Part shown: positions 8,351 to 18,124 of the stretch, piece after piece | Position numbering within the stretch: position 1 is the stretch's first letter | Layout of the letters: each line of letters starts with the position of its first letter | Source: Brevibacillus dissolubilis | GTDB lineage: Bacteria; Bacillota; Bacilli; Brevibacillales; Brevibacillaceae | DNA: 64,000 nucleotides | Direction: 5' to 3' | NCBI RefSeq assembly: GCF_006170445.1 | Contig: NZ_VCNA01000002.1 | Span: 786,265-850,264, forward strand | Made by a program: the position numbers and the translations under genes | The notes under the pieces: generated by a model | Database searches by the model: none | The model's input: the letters and a program-made list of their open reading frames with translations, nothing else | Told to the model about the DNA's origin: nothing

Positions 8351-9229
8351 CTACAACCACTTCTTCATCTTAGCCAGCAAACCTCTCATGCCTGTCGGCT
8401 CAGGGGTTGATCCGTGATCGAAAGCGCTGTGCTTTCCTATGTACGCATCCACCAAGCTGCGGATTCCAATCGATGCTCGGGTCTGCGGATACGCTAACAG
8501 GAAGGGACGTTGACGCTTGACGGCATTGGAAACATTGGTATCGTCAGACACAAACCCAAGTGTGGACACCTCCAAGCCCAAAAAGCGCTTGGCAACCATA
8601 CTCAGTTTATCTGCCGTTTGTTTGCCTTCCTTCGGAGAGGAAACCCGATTGATCACCAATTGAATCGGCATGTGCGGATTACGGGAATGAATCATTTTGA
8701 TTACCGCATAAGCATCGGTGATGGCGGTCGGTTCTGGAGTCGTCACGAGAAGTACTTCATCACATGATAGGATAAAAGTAAGAGACTCCTTGGATATTCC
8801 TGCTCCTGTATCAAAAATAATCGTATCTGCATAGCCCTGCAGAGCTTGAAGTTCATCATACAGATGGAAAAGTTGAGCGTCATCAAGATCCAGGATTTGG
8901 GTAAAACCCGAACCCCCTGCAATGAATTCCAGATCATTTGGACCTTTTTCAATAATATCCCATATAGAGTTGTTTGTCTCCAATAGATTCAAAAGATGTC
9001 TTTTAGGAGAAACCCCCATCAGTACATCCATATTGGCCAATCCGATATCCATATCGAATATGACGACTTTCTGACCCTTTTCCATCAGGCCCAAGGCAAA
9101 GTTAAGCGAGAAGTTGGACTTGCCGACGCCCCCTTTGCCACTGGTCACTGCAACTAACCGGGTTCTTTTGCCACCTAACAGCGGATTCTGTTGAAAACGT
9201 GCCCGTAATTTTTCCGCCTGATCATGCAT
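8351..9229 (-). CDS. flhG: MinD-like ATPase FlhG (FleN/YlxH)
   Basis: A 292-residue ParA/MinD-type ATPase that acts with FlhF to set flagellar number and position. The deviant Walker A (SGKGGVGKSN) is at ~30-40, Walker A' and B regions are FDMDIGLANMD (~58-68) and IIFDTGAGI (~140). The C-terminus is basic and Trp-containing, resembling a membrane-targeting helix. The start overlaps the last 8 bases of flhF, so the two are translationally coupled. The 39-base gap to cheB is one of the longer ones in this part of the operon. Confidence 0.94.
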   Translation of the reverse strand: MHDQAEKLRARFQQNPLLGGKRTRLVAVTSGKGGVGKSNFSLNFALGLMEKGQKVVIFDMDIGLANMDVLMGVSPKRHLLNLLETNNSIWDIIEKGPNDLEFIAGGSGFTQILDLDDAQLFHLYDELQALQGYADTIIFDTGAGISKESLTFILSCDEVLLVTTPEPTAITDAYAVIKMIHSRNPHMPIQLVINRVSSPKEGKQTADKLSMVAKRFLGLEVSTLGFVSDDTNVSNAVKRQRPFLLAYPQTRASIGIRSLVDAYIGKHSAFDHGSTPEPTGMRGLLAKMKKWL

Positions 9230-10649
9230 ATAATTTGTCCCCTAAAATCAGATGAACAATCTTCTCGGTCGTCGCAATGGCGATGTCGTCTGGAACATTC
9301 TGCCCGGTAGTCAGATAGGATAAATTGAGTCCAAATTCTGAGATGACGTTGAGAATCGAGCCATAGGTCTCGGTCTCATCTGCTTTCGTGAAAATCACTT
9401 TGGTAATCGAAAAGGCACCGAAGTTGTTGATAATTGCTTTCATATCGTCGTACTTGGAGGTTAGGCTGAGCACGAGGTAATTCTCACTTGCCTCCCCTGG
9501 TCGGAAGAACTCCTTGATACCGGCTACATATTCATCATTGCGGTAATTGCGACCTGCTGTATCAATCAGGATGAGGTCGCAGTCCGCCAAACGTTCCATC
9601 GCCTGCTCGATTTCTTTTGAGGAAAAGACAACTTCGAGCGGTACGTTGAGGATATTCCCATAGGTCTTGAGCTGCTCAACAGCAGCGATCCGATAGGTGT
9701 CTGATGTGATAAAACCAACTCTGCGCTTTTCTTTGATCATCGTTTCGGCTGCCAGCTTGGCGATGGTAGTCGTCTTGCCTACCCCTGTCGGTCCGAAGAA
9801 AAAGGCGTATTTGACAGTGCTTGGGATGCGGGGCGGGATGCTGACTGCTTTTTCCACCATGCCGCTGAGGATGCCTCTGGCACATGCCATGACTTCCTCT
9901 TCCGTCATCTTCGAAGGATCATCGGTCTGAAACAGAATCTCCTTGAGCACGTTGGCGACAATCTCCTCCTCCACCTCCTGGAAGATCAGACGGTCACGAA
10001 GCGCGATGAAGGCTGGCGGCAGGTTTTCGCTGTTCTGTTTGAGCAAAAGCAGCTTACGGAACATCTCACGCATATCCTTCAGTTCGCTTGCAATCGCATT
10101 GAACTCTCCGGATGAGCGTGGCGTCGTTTCTCTTGTGCGGATCGGTGCGTTCTGGAGAACAGCTTCTGTCCGAGGTGCTTCCGCTGAAGGTGCTGGTTGT
10201 GCCACTGGGGCTTGTGCAACATTCACATCCAGCTCTTGGGGCGCCTGTACCATCGTCTGTTGAATCGGGGGGCTCGCTACCGCAGTAGATGCTCCCCGCT
10301 CCTGTACGGAGACCGTCTGTGTCGCAAGGGCCTGTTCAAAACCTTGCCCCTGCACAGTACCAGGCTCAACGGTACGTGCCACCGGTGCTTGTTGATACGC
10401 TTTTTTCACTGCTGAGCTTGGAGCCACCTTAGGCCGTTGCGGCGCGATGGTAGGTTCAGCAGGAGGCGCTTCACTTGCTTTGGGGTCAACCGCTGCGATT
10501 ACCTCGATCTTCTGCTTGCTGAAGAGTCCAAGGAATCCACCTGTTTTCACAGACTTGGTATTCAGGATGATTGCATCTTTCCCCAATTCGAGCCTGATTT
10601 TTTCGAGTGCATCCGGCATCGAATCGACAACATATCGCTTGACTCTCAT
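9222..10649 (-). CDS. flhF: SRP-type GTPase FlhF
   Basis: A 475-residue flagellar SRP-family GTPase. The N-terminal B domain is followed by a long Ala/Pro/Gln-rich linker (~55-180), then the N domain, and the G domain with P-loop GPTGVGKT at 286-293, DTAGRNYRND and TKADETETYG. It recruits early flagellar components to the membrane and is stimulated by FlhG. It overlaps the flhA stop by one base. The linker makes it longer than the 366-residue B. subtilis protein. Confidence 0.95.
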   Translation of the reverse strand: MRVKRYVVDSMPDALEKIRLELGKDAIILNTKSVKTGGFLGLFSKQKIEVIAAVDPKASEAPPAEPTIAPQRPKVAPSSAVKKAYQQAPVARTVEPGTVQGQGFEQALATQTVSVQERGASTAVASPPIQQTMVQAPQELDVNVAQAPVAQPAPSAEAPRTEAVLQNAPIRTRETTPRSSGEFNAIASELKDMREMFRKLLLLKQNSENLPPAFIALRDRLIFQEVEEEIVANVLKEILFQTDDPSKMTEEEVMACARGILSGMVEKAVSIPPRIPSTVKYAFFFGPTGVGKTTTIAKLAAETMIKEKRRVGFITSDTYRIAAVEQLKTYGNILNVPLEVVFSSKEIEQAMERLADCDLILIDTAGRNYRNDEYVAGIKEFFRPGEASENYLVLSLTSKYDDMKAIINNFGAFSITKVIFTKADETETYGSILNVISEFGLNLSYLTTGQNVPDDIAIATTEKIVHLILGDKLYA

Positions 10650-12682
10650 TAGAGATTCACCACCCCTACACTTTGCACTTCAACATGTGGTTCTAGTTCA
10701 CTGTAAGACAGAACGGGTACATCCGGCATCATGCGTTCCATGAGTTGACGAAGGTACATGCGGATCGCAGGTGACGACAGGACGACAGGCTGTTGTCCAA
10801 GGGTCACCATTCTGTTGACTTGCTCAGACATGCTTTCAAAGATCAGCTGCGAAGTTTCCGGGTCCATCGCCAGATAGCTTCCCTGCTCAGACTGCTCAAT
10901 GCGTTCGGAGATTGCTTTTTCTAATCCTGGACCTGCGGTGATGACGCGCAACGGCTGACCCGGTTCGGTGTATTGCAACGTAATCTGACGGGCAAGACCG
11001 GCACGCACATACTCGGTCAGGATATCGGGGTCTTTGGTGAAGACCGCGTGATCGGCAAGGGACTCCAAGATGACTTGCAGATTGCGCACAGATACTTTTT
11101 CCTTGAGCAGCTTCTGCAAGACTTTTTGTACATCACCAATGGAGAGAGTCGATGGAATCAGCTCGTCGACGAGGACTGGCGCTACCTCACGGACATTGTC
11201 GATCAGTGCACGTGTCTCTTGGCGGCCCAATAGCTCGTGTGCGTGACGCTTGATCACTTCGGTCAAGTGCGTAGCCACGACAGACGGCGGATCGACGACG
11301 GTATATCCAGACAACTCTGCGATCTCCTTATTATCTTCTGATACCCATAATGCAGGTAATCCAAACGCAGGTTCTGTGGTCGGAATCCCAACAACCGTAT
11401 CATCTTCAAACCCCGGACTCATCGCCAGGTAATGATCTAAGAGAATCTCACCTTTGGCGACTTGGTTGCCGCGGATTTTGATGACGTATTCGTTCGGACG
11501 AAGCTGGATGTTATCGCGGATGCGAATAACAGGTACAACCAGCCCCAATTCAAGCGCACATTGTCTGCGGATCATGATGACACGGTCGAGCAGGTCTCCA
11601 CCCTGCTTCACGTCAGCCAGCGGAATCAAGCCATAACCGAACTCGAATTCGATCGGGTCGACCTGCAACAGATTGACCACGCTCTCTGGACTGCGTACTT
11701 CCTCGATCTGTTGCTCCTCTTCCTGCTCCATCGTAACAGCCAGTTCGGACTTCTGCTTCTGGAGCATTCTCCATGCGGCATAAGCGAGAAGCAGTGCTAC
11801 AGGCACGGTCGCGAAAAAGCCGATTGGTGTCAGGATCCCAAGCAGAGCCATGGCAATCGCTACGACATAGAGCAATTTTGGGAACAGCATAATCTGATCG
11901 GTAATATCTTTCCCCAAACCGCCTTCCGAGTTCGCACGGGTCACAATAATACCGGTCGCTGTCGAGATCAGCAGGGCCGGAACCTGGCTCACCAGTGCGT
12001 CACCGATGGATAACAGGGTAAAACGGGAAAGAGCTTCCATAAAACCGAGATCATGAATCGCGACCCCGATAATAAAACCACCAATGATGTTGACGATAAA
12101 AATAATGATACCGGCGATCGCGTCACCTTTTACGAATTTACTCGCACCGTCCATCGCCCCGTAGAAGTCAGCTTCACGTTCGATCTTTTGACGACGTTGA
12201 CGTGCCTCTTGGTCGGTGATCATCCCCGCATTGAGGTCTGCGTCGATACTCATCTGTTTACCTGGCATCGCATCGAGGGTAAAGCGTGCTGCCACCTCTG
12301 CGACACGCTCTGAACCTTTGGTGATGACGATGAACTGGATGATGATGAGAATCAGGAAAACGACAAAACCAACGACAGGGCTGCCCCCTACCACGAAGTT
12401 ACCGAATGCCTCGATTACCTTACCACCTTCCCCGTGTGAGAGGATGTTACGTGTGGTCGATACGTTTAGTGCAAGCCTAAACAGGGTAGTAATCAACAGC
12501 AACGTTGGAAAGATCGAGAACTGCAAGGCTTCCTTTGTATTCATCGAGACAAGCAGGATTGTCAAAGAAAGGGAGATATTAAGCACGAGTAAAATGTCAA
12601 GGAGTGCAGGTGGCATGGGAATAACCATGGTGACGATAATGCTGAGAACGAATAAGATGACGCCTAATTCTCTTCCTCCCAC
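10649..12682 (-). CDS. flhA: Flagellar export gate protein FlhA
   Basis: A 677-residue export-gate protein. Eight transmembrane helices occupy the first ~310 residues and a cytoplasmic domain follows that forms the nonameric docking ring. The conserved FHIPEP-type loop region (FTLDAMPGKQMSIDADLNAG) is present at ~137-156. The start codon is GTG at 12682, chosen because AAGGAGG lies 7 bases upstream; no ATG start fits. It lies 18 bases after flhB. Confidence 0.97.
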   Translation of the reverse strand: MGGRELGVILFVLSIIVTMVIPMPPALLDILLVLNISLSLTILLVSMNTKEALQFSIFPTLLLITTLFRLALNVSTTRNILSHGEGGKVIEAFGNFVVGGSPVVGFVVFLILIIIQFIVITKGSERVAEVAARFTLDAMPGKQMSIDADLNAGMITDQEARQRRQKIEREADFYGAMDGASKFVKGDAIAGIIIFIVNIIGGFIIGVAIHDLGFMEALSRFTLLSIGDALVSQVPALLISTATGIIVTRANSEGGLGKDITDQIMLFPKLLYVVAIAMALLGILTPIGFFATVPVALLLAYAAWRMLQKQKSELAVTMEQEEEQQIEEVRSPESVVNLLQVDPIEFEFGYGLIPLADVKQGGDLLDRVIMIRRQCALELGLVVPVIRIRDNIQLRPNEYVIKIRGNQVAKGEILLDHYLAMSPGFEDDTVVGIPTTEPAFGLPALWVSEDNKEIAELSGYTVVDPPSVVATHLTEVIKRHAHELLGRQETRALIDNVREVAPVLVDELIPSTLSIGDVQKVLQKLLKEKVSVRNLQVILESLADHAVFTKDPDILTEYVRAGLARQITLQYTEPGQPLRVITAGPGLEKAISERIEQSEQGSYLAMDPETSQLIFESMSEQVNRMVTLGQQPVVLSSPAIRMYLRQLMERMMPDVPVLSYSELEPHVEVQSVGVVNL

Positions 12683-12700
12683 TTTGACTCCTCCTTCTCG

Positions 12701-13798
12701 TTATTTCACCTTACCGCGAAGCTTGTAGACATATGCCAAGACTTCTGCGACGGCTTTAAACATTTCTTCGGGGACGGACTGGCCAATTTCAACTTGACTA
12801 TATAAAGCCCGTGCCAAAGGCTTATTTTCCATGGTTACGATATGATGCTGTTTGGCAATCTCCCTGATCTTTAGAGCAATAAAATCCTGCCCTTTGGCGA
12901 TAACCATCGGTGCCGCCATCTCCCCGGCTACATAGCGGATGGCAACCGCATAGTGCGTCGGGTTGGTGATTACCACGTCAGCTTTGGGAATTTCTTGCAT
13001 CATGCGTCGCATCGCCATGGCGCGTTGACGCTCTTTGATCTTACTTTTAATGAGGGGGTCACCCTCCATTTTTTTATACTCGTCTTTAATATCTTGCTTT
13101 GACATGCGGAGGTTTTTTTCGTACTCATAGCGTTGATAGAGATAGTCCAAAATACCAAGCACAATCAGAACGACACCGATGGCGATCCCCACTTTTACAA
13201 TCAGCCAGCCGGCAAATGACAGGATCTCTGCGACTGACATCAGCGCCAGACTCGGAATCTGATCCTTGGCACTCCAGAGCACCTGATACGCTACGATACA
13301 GCACGTCGAAATCTTCAGTATGGATTTGAACAGCTCCGCAATCGAGCGCATGGAGAAAATCCGCTTGAAGCCTTCAATCGGGTTGATCTTTTCCAGCTTC
13401 ATCATCAAGGGCTCCGTGGAGAACAGTACGCCCACCTGCATGTAGTTGGCAAACAACGCGATCAGGAAGCTTACTCCCAGAATCGGACCAACGATCTTTA
13501 AGGCCGCTACGCTTAATTGTAATGTCAACCGGCCAAGGTTCTCGGGATTAACTTCCCACAAGGTATAGGTGCTCAGCGATTCACGCATGATCGCAAGCAT
13601 TGATTCGAACATCCACGAGCCACCGATCAATAACAGTAAAAAGATCAGGGTTACGACAAACGCCGGAGCGATATCCGCGCTTCTGGCCACCTGACCTTTT
13701 TTACGGGATTCCTGACGTTTATGTGGGGTCGCTTTTTCGGTCTTTTCACCATTGAAGTATTGCAGGTCTACTGGGAATAAAAAACGTTGTTGGTTCAT
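12701..13798 (-). CDS. flhB: Flagellar export switch protein FlhB
   Basis: A 365-residue substrate-specificity switch of the flagellar type III secretion system. There are four transmembrane helices in residues ~30-220 and a cytoplasmic domain with the self-cleaving motif NPTH at 279-282. Cleavage between Asn and Pro, with hook-length control by FliK, switches export from hook to filament proteins. It starts two bases after fliR. Confidence 0.97.
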   Translation of the reverse strand: MNQQRFLFPVDLQYFNGEKTEKATPHKRQESRKKGQVARSADIAPAFVVTLIFLLLLIGGSWMFESMLAIMRESLSTYTLWEVNPENLGRLTLQLSVAALKIVGPILGVSFLIALFANYMQVGVLFSTEPLMMKLEKINPIEGFKRIFSMRSIAELFKSILKISTCCIVAYQVLWSAKDQIPSLALMSVAEILSFAGWLIVKVGIAIGVVLIVLGILDYLYQRYEYEKNLRMSKQDIKDEYKKMEGDPLIKSKIKERQRAMAMRRMMQEIPKADVVITNPTHYAVAIRYVAGEMAAPMVIAKGQDFIALKIREIAKQHHIVTMENKPLARALYSQVEIGQSVPEEMFKAVAEVLAYVYKLRGKVK

Positions 13799-13800
13799 CT

Positions 13801-14580
13801 CTAGCCTCCCAGAAGCTTCATCATCTCCGACATGGCGAGGAACATTTTTTCGAACAATCCACTGATCACCACGAAGAAGACAGGCATCACGACAATCAGC
13901 ATGACAAAACTGGCAAATATTTTAATCGGTAAACCTACTACAAAAATATTAAACTGTGGCACTGTTTTGGCGATAATACCTAAAGAGAGGTCTACGAGAA
14001 ACAAAGCCACAACGATTGGTGCTGCAATCAGGAAGGCACTCAGGAACATGTGAGAAAAGGCTTGCGTCACGAATGCGAAGACTTCTCCGCTCTCGATCGG
14101 CACCCACATCTTATCGACTGCGATCGTCTGGTAGCTCATGAGAATCCCTTTGATCATCAGATGATGCCCATTGATGCTAAAAAAATAGAGCGTCGCGAGA
14201 ATATCCTTGAAACGTCCGGTAATCGGTACATAGGCCCCTGTTGCCGGGTCCATCACGTTTGCCATTGCGAAGCCCATCTGCATATCCATAAGTCCACCCG
14301 CTACGCGGACGGTGTTGAAAAACATGGTGATTAGAAATCCGAGCATCAGTCCAATCAGCGCTTCTTTGATCACATATACGGTAAACATGAGATCGAGAGG
14401 AATCGCTGTCTGCACCTTTACATAAGAGAAACTGATGATTGCCATCATGAACGCAAAGCCAATTTTGAACTGGTTCGGCACTCCGCGCATCGAAAAGATC
14501 GGCGCCGAGACGATAAACGTAGAAAGTCTCACAAACACCAACAGAAACACTGGAAGATAGGCTTGGATCAACTGTAACAT
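13801..14580 (-). CDS. fliR: Flagellar export gate protein FliR
   Basis: A 259-residue polytopic membrane protein with about six hydrophobic segments, the normal length for FliR. With FliP and FliQ it forms the export gate pore (FliP5-FliQ4-FliR1). ATG start at 14580; the gap to fliQ is 3 bases and the gap to flhB is 2 bases, matching the conserved fliPQR-flhBA order. Confidence 0.96.
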   Translation of the reverse strand: MLQLIQAYLPVFLLVFVRLSTFIVSAPIFSMRGVPNQFKIGFAFMMAIISFSYVKVQTAIPLDLMFTVYVIKEALIGLMLGFLITMFFNTVRVAGGLMDMQMGFAMANVMDPATGAYVPITGRFKDILATLYFFSINGHHLMIKGILMSYQTIAVDKMWVPIESGEVFAFVTQAFSHMFLSAFLIAAPIVVALFLVDLSLGIIAKTVPQFNIFVVGLPIKIFASFVMLIVVMPVFFVVISGLFEKMFLAMSEMMKLLGG

Positions 14581-14583
14581 CGC

Positions 14584-14853
14584 CTACCCCACAAACTTGT
14601 GAAGATTACCAAAGATCTCAGCAGTGAACTCAACCACTGTCTGCAGCATCCACGGTCCGAAAAATAAGAGACCGAGAAAAATAGCAACAATCTTCGGAAT
14701 AAATGCCAGTGTCTGTTCTTGGATTTGTGTGGTCGCCTGAAAGATACTGACTAACAGACCGACCAAAAGACCGATGCCGAGCACAGGTGCTGTGACAATC
14801 AAAATCGTATAAACCGTTCCCTGGGCAATCTGTAAAACTAGATCTGAAGTCAT
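14584..14853 (-). CDS. fliQ: Flagellar export gate protein FliQ
   Basis: An 89-residue protein with two hydrophobic hairpin helices (~15-40 and ~52-78), typical FliQ size. It is part of the export-gate complex with FliP and FliR. It begins 10 bases after fliP and ends 3 bases before fliR. Confidence 0.96.
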   Translation of the reverse strand: MTSDLVLQIAQGTVYTILIVTAPVLGIGLLVGLLVSIFQATTQIQEQTLAFIPKIVAIFLGLLFFGPWMLQTVVEFTAEIFGNLHKFVG

Positions 14854-14863
14854 AAAAACCCTC

Positions 14864-15640
14864 CTAGAAGCTTAGTAAGAGCGACTTCACGATGAGATAC
14901 CAGCCGTCAACCATGATGAACAGGAGGATCTTAAACGGCAATGAAATCATAACAGGCGGCAGCATCATCATACCCATACCCATCAGAACACTTGATACGA
15001 TCATGTCGATCACAAGGAATGGTATAAAGATCATAAAGCCAATCTGAAAAGCGGTCTTCAGCTCACTAATGGCATAGGCCGGAACCAAGGCCAGAAGTGA
15101 TACGTCTTCGATTTTCTTTGGCTTTTCTGCTTTCATATAGCCAAGAAACAGAGCCAAATCCTTTTCCCGCGTCTGCTTGAGCATGAAGGTTTTCAAAGGG
15201 ACAACCCCTTTATCAAACGCCTGCTCCTGGGTGATCTTGCCTGCCATATACGGCTGTATGGCTACGGTGTTCACTTGAGTGAACGTCGGAGCCATAATAA
15301 AGAATGACATGAACAAGGCAATCCCAATCAACACTTGGTTCGGCGGCATCTGCTGTGTGGCCAACGCAGTTCTGACAAATGAAAGAACGACAATAATCCG
15401 GGTAAAACATGTCATCAACAAAAGAATGGCTGGGGCAATCGATAAAACGGTGAAGAGGAGAAGAAGTTGAACCGAACTGGATGCCTGTTCTGGGTTGCTT
15501 TCTCCTCCGCCGCCAATCTGGATGTCGATGTTAGGTATCAGGTCGTTGGCTCCTGCTGTGCTTGGAGCGGCGTGGACAAATGTCGGAATCATCAGTAGAA
15601 CGGCAACCATGAGTAGAGTTTTCAGCAGCGTCTTTTTCAT
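14864..15640 (-). CDS. fliP: Flagellar export gate protein FliP
   Basis: A 258-residue protein with a cleavable N-terminal signal peptide (KKTLLKTLLMVAVLLMIPTF then HAAP). Four transmembrane helices include the conserved FTRIIVVLSFVRTALATQQMP-type stretch. It forms the core of the export pore. The start overlaps the last 4 bases of fliO. Confidence 0.96.
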   Translation of the reverse strand: MKKTLLKTLLMVAVLLMIPTFVHAAPSTAGANDLIPNIDIQIGGGGESNPEQASSSVQLLLLFTVLSIAPAILLLMTCFTRIIVVLSFVRTALATQQMPPNQVLIGIALFMSFFIMAPTFTQVNTVAIQPYMAGKITQEQAFDKGVVPLKTFMLKQTREKDLALFLGYMKAEKPKKIEDVSLLALVPAYAISELKTAFQIGFMIFIPFLVIDMIVSSVLMGMGMMMLPPVMISLPFKILLFIMVDGWYLIVKSLLLSF

Positions 15641-16365
15641 GATTTCGCTCCTTTGTTGCGGTCTTGCCCATTATCCCATCGACCATCTGGATTATCCGTA
15701 AGCTTTACCTCGTCCCATTGCTTTTCCAGCAATTCTTCGAAAGAACCGCTCGCTTCCTCACGCAGGGTAAACTCCGTAGTCTCCTGCGTTTTTTTGCCCC
15801 GCAACATGCCAAGCAAGCCCTCCAACGGGTTTTCGTTGTCCGGCTTGATTTCGGCATCGGCAAGGATCAGATCGACCTCATCGCCAGCAGGGATATGTCG
15901 CAGAAGCTGAATGTTTTCCCCTACACCGAGGACGTACAAGGCTTCTCCAATTTTGACGATTTGGACTGATTTGTTATTCCCAAGCGGAGCACCACCGATC
16001 ATCTTGAATGGACCGCTTTGGCGAAGTCCACCACCCATCTGACGTTTGGATAAGAAACGCAGTACCAGATAGATGAGGAGAATCACAATTCCCAAGGAGA
16101 ATACAACCTGGAGCAAGAAGCCCCACATGCTGGGTGTATTACTCCCTGGCAACTTAACTGATTCCGCAGGAGCATTTTCGGTCACAGTGGATTTTGTCTG
16201 ATCGGCTGCCGGTGTCTGTGGCGAGTTCTGCATAATGGCGTCATAGGCTGAGCCTTGGCTGTTAGATCCGACTTGTGCATAGCTCTTCATAGGAGTTAAT
16301 CCAACAAGAAGCATGATGGCGCAAAAAATCCAGACGTACTTGACTCCTGCTTTATGAAATGTCAT
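15637..16365 (-). CDS. fliO: Flagellar assembly protein FliO (FliZ)
   Basis: A 242-residue FliO-family protein with an N-terminal hydrophobic signal/anchor (~8-30), a Thr/Ser/Pro-rich external stretch, a second membrane helix (~80-104, FLLQVVFSLGIVILLIYLVL) and a cytoplasmic FliO domain (GGAPLGNNKSVQIVKIGEALYVLGV). FliO chaperones FliP assembly. In B. subtilis the same gene is called fliZ. It follows cheY with an 8-base gap and has a weak ribosome site. Confidence 0.9.
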   Translation of the reverse strand: MTFHKAGVKYVWIFCAIMLLVGLTPMKSYAQVGSNSQGSAYDAIMQNSPQTPAADQTKSTVTENAPAESVKLPGSNTPSMWGFLLQVVFSLGIVILLIYLVLRFLSKRQMGGGLRQSGPFKMIGGAPLGNNKSVQIVKIGEALYVLGVGENIQLLRHIPAGDEVDLILADAEIKPDNENPLEGLLGMLRGKKTQETTEFTLREEASGSFEELLEKQWDEVKLTDNPDGRWDNGQDRNKGAKS

Positions 16366-16373
16366 GGATGGAA

Positions 16374-16736
16374 TTATCCCAATGTTTTCTTAATCGCTTC
16401 GATTACGCGATCAGCTTGGAATGGTTTTACGATGAAGTCTTTTGCGCCAGCTTGGATTGCGTCGATAACCATCGCTTGTTGGCCCATCGCGGAGCACATG
16501 ATTACACGGGCATTAGCATCAAGCTTCTTGATTTCTTTCAGAGCGGTGATCCCGTCCATTTCAGGCATGGTGATGTCCATAGTCACCAAGTCCGGACCCA
16601 ATTCTTTGTACTTCTCAACAGCTTGTGCACCGTCGCTTGCTTCGCCTACCACGGTGTAACCGTTTTTGGTCAGGATTTCTTTGATCATCATACGCATGAA
16701 TGCAGCGTCATCTACGATTAGTACTTTGTTGGACAT
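16374..16736 (-). CDS. cheY: Chemotaxis response regulator CheY
   Basis: A 120-residue single receiver domain. Acid pocket Asp9-Asp10 (LIVDDAAFM), phospho-acceptor Asp54 (VTMDITMPEMDG), a conserved Ser/Thr-like position in MCSAMG and Lys in FIVKPF are all present. Phosphorylated by CheA, it binds FliM/FliY at the switch. It is placed between fliY and fliO as in B. subtilis, with a 47-base gap after fliY. Confidence 0.97.
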   Translation of the reverse strand: MSNKVLIVDDAAFMRMMIKEILTKNGYTVVGEASDGAQAVEKYKELGPDLVTMDITMPEMDGITALKEIKKLDANARVIMCSAMGQQAMVIDAIQAGAKDFIVKPFQADRVIEAIKKTLG

Positions 16737-16783
16737 GGGGTGGTTCCTCCCTTAACAAAATAGATACATAATGATGTTTGGTT

Positions 16784-18124
16784 TTATTGCAGTTTTTGTA
16801 CGCGATCCCACTGGCTGATGATGTCAGTGACACGAACCCCGAAGTTCTCATCGATGACGACTACCTCGCCTTTTGCAACGAGCTTGTTGTTAACGAGAAT
16901 ATCGACAGGCTCACCTGCCAGTTTGTCAAGCTGAATGATGGAACCTGCGGAAAGTTCCAGGATCTCTTTAATAAGTTTCTTGGTGCGGCCCAATTCTACC
17001 GTTACTTGAAGCGGGATATCGAGCAGCAGACCAAGGTTTTGTTCGTCACCAGCAGACAAGCTACCTGCACCTAATGGAGAGAACTGAGCAGGTTTGACGC
17101 TTGCTTGGTTCGGTTGGGAACCGTAACCGCCAAAATGCTGTGGTGCCTGTTGGACAGGCGGCTGTTGATATTGTGGCGGGTATGGATACGGTGGATATGG
17201 ATACGGCGGGTATGGTGGATAGCCTGCCGGTTGACCTTGTGGAGGATAACCTGCTGGTGGCTGACCATATGGATCATATCCGGCCGGTGGAGCCATCTGT
17301 GGCTGAGCCTGTTGCGGTTGAGCGGCTGCTGGCTGGTGTTGCGGTACAGGAGCCGGTTCTGGAATGGAAGCTGAAGCTTGTGGAATCGGTTCTTCATACA
17401 TCTGAGCAGAATCATGGGTAGCGTCAGAAGAACCTGTGCCCATCAGCATATCGATCATCTGCTTCGCAAACTCTACAGGAAGAAGCTGCATGATTTGAGA
17501 GTCAATCAACTCTCCATGCTCCCCTACCTTGAGCTGGAAGGAGATCTTCACCAGAATGTCTCCATCTGGGATATTGTGCTCACCCTGCCCTGATGCGAGA
17601 TCCATCATATCGATACCAGGTGGTGAGATATTTACGAATTGGTTGAAGATCGTAGACATGGAAGTCGCAGCAGAACCCATCATTTGGTTCATCGCTTCTT
17701 GTACCGCACTCAGGTGCAGTTCAGAAAGGTCTGTGGTCTCTGGTTTCCCTGTTCCCCCCATCATCAGGTCGGCGATGACAGCAGCATCGTCAACACGGAT
17801 GACCAAGAGGTTGATCCCCTGAAAGCCGTCCGTATACTCAACGTGAATCGCTACGTGAGGACGTGGAAACTCGGATTCCAGCTGGGCGCGGCTTACGATC
17901 GATACTTTCGGTGTGGTGATATCTACCTTTTGGCTAAGCAACGTGGACAAAGCGGTTGCTGCACTGCCGAATGTGATATTTCCGATTTCACCGAGGGCAT
18001 CTTGTTCAAATGGCGAGAGGTAGCTGGAGACATCTAAGTCTACTTCTTGCTCGTCATCGCCAGACAGATTATTCGCTCGAAGCAATGCATCTATTTCGTC
18101 TTGAGATAACATATCCCTACTCAT
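16784..18124 (-). CDS. fliY: Flagellar switch protein / CheY-P phosphatase FliY with expanded Pro-Tyr linker
   Basis: A 446-residue C-ring protein. It has an N-terminal CheY-binding peptide (LSQDEIDALL), then a CheC-like phosphatase module with two Glu-x-x-Asn signatures (LGEIGNITFGSA and VQEAMNQMMGSA). A long linker (~245-350) follows, then a SpoA/FliN domain (~365-446). The start at 18124 is chosen because a GGAGAGGAG site overlaps the end of fliM just before it. The linker is rich in Gln, Ala, Pro, Tyr and Gly and holds eight Pro-Pro pairs, with tandem PPYPY-type units at ~305-322. The protein is about 70 residues longer than the 378-residue B. subtilis FliY, and the excess is this linker. 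It dephosphorylates CheY-P at the motor. Confidence 0.95.
   Translation of the reverse strand: MSRDMLSQDEIDALLRANNLSGDDEQEVDLDVSSYLSPFEQDALGEIGNITFGSAATALSTLLSQKVDITTPKVSIVSRAQLESEFPRPHVAIHVEYTDGFQGINLLVIRVDDAAVIADLMMGGTGKPETTDLSELHLSAVQEAMNQMMGSAATSMSTIFNQFVNISPPGIDMMDLASGQGEHNIPDGDILVKISFQLKVGEHGELIDSQIMQLLPVEFAKQMIDMLMGTGSSDATHDSAQMYEEPIPQASASIPEPAPVPQHQPAAAQPQQAQPQMAPPAGYDPYGQPPAGYPPQGQPAGYPPYPPYPYPPYPYPPQYQQPPVQQAPQHFGGYGSQPNQASVKPAQFSPLGAGSLSAGDEQNLGLLLDIPLQVTVELGRTKKLIKEILELSAGSIIQLDKLAGEPVDILVNNKLVAKGEVVVIDENFGVRVTDIISQWDRVQKLQ

Noticed and set aside
17160..17330. Short tandem GGATATGGATACGG-type repeats considered as a simple-sequence repeat or contingency locus
   Set aside because: They encode the Pro-Tyr linker of FliY in frame and are not perfect enough to suggest slippage control.
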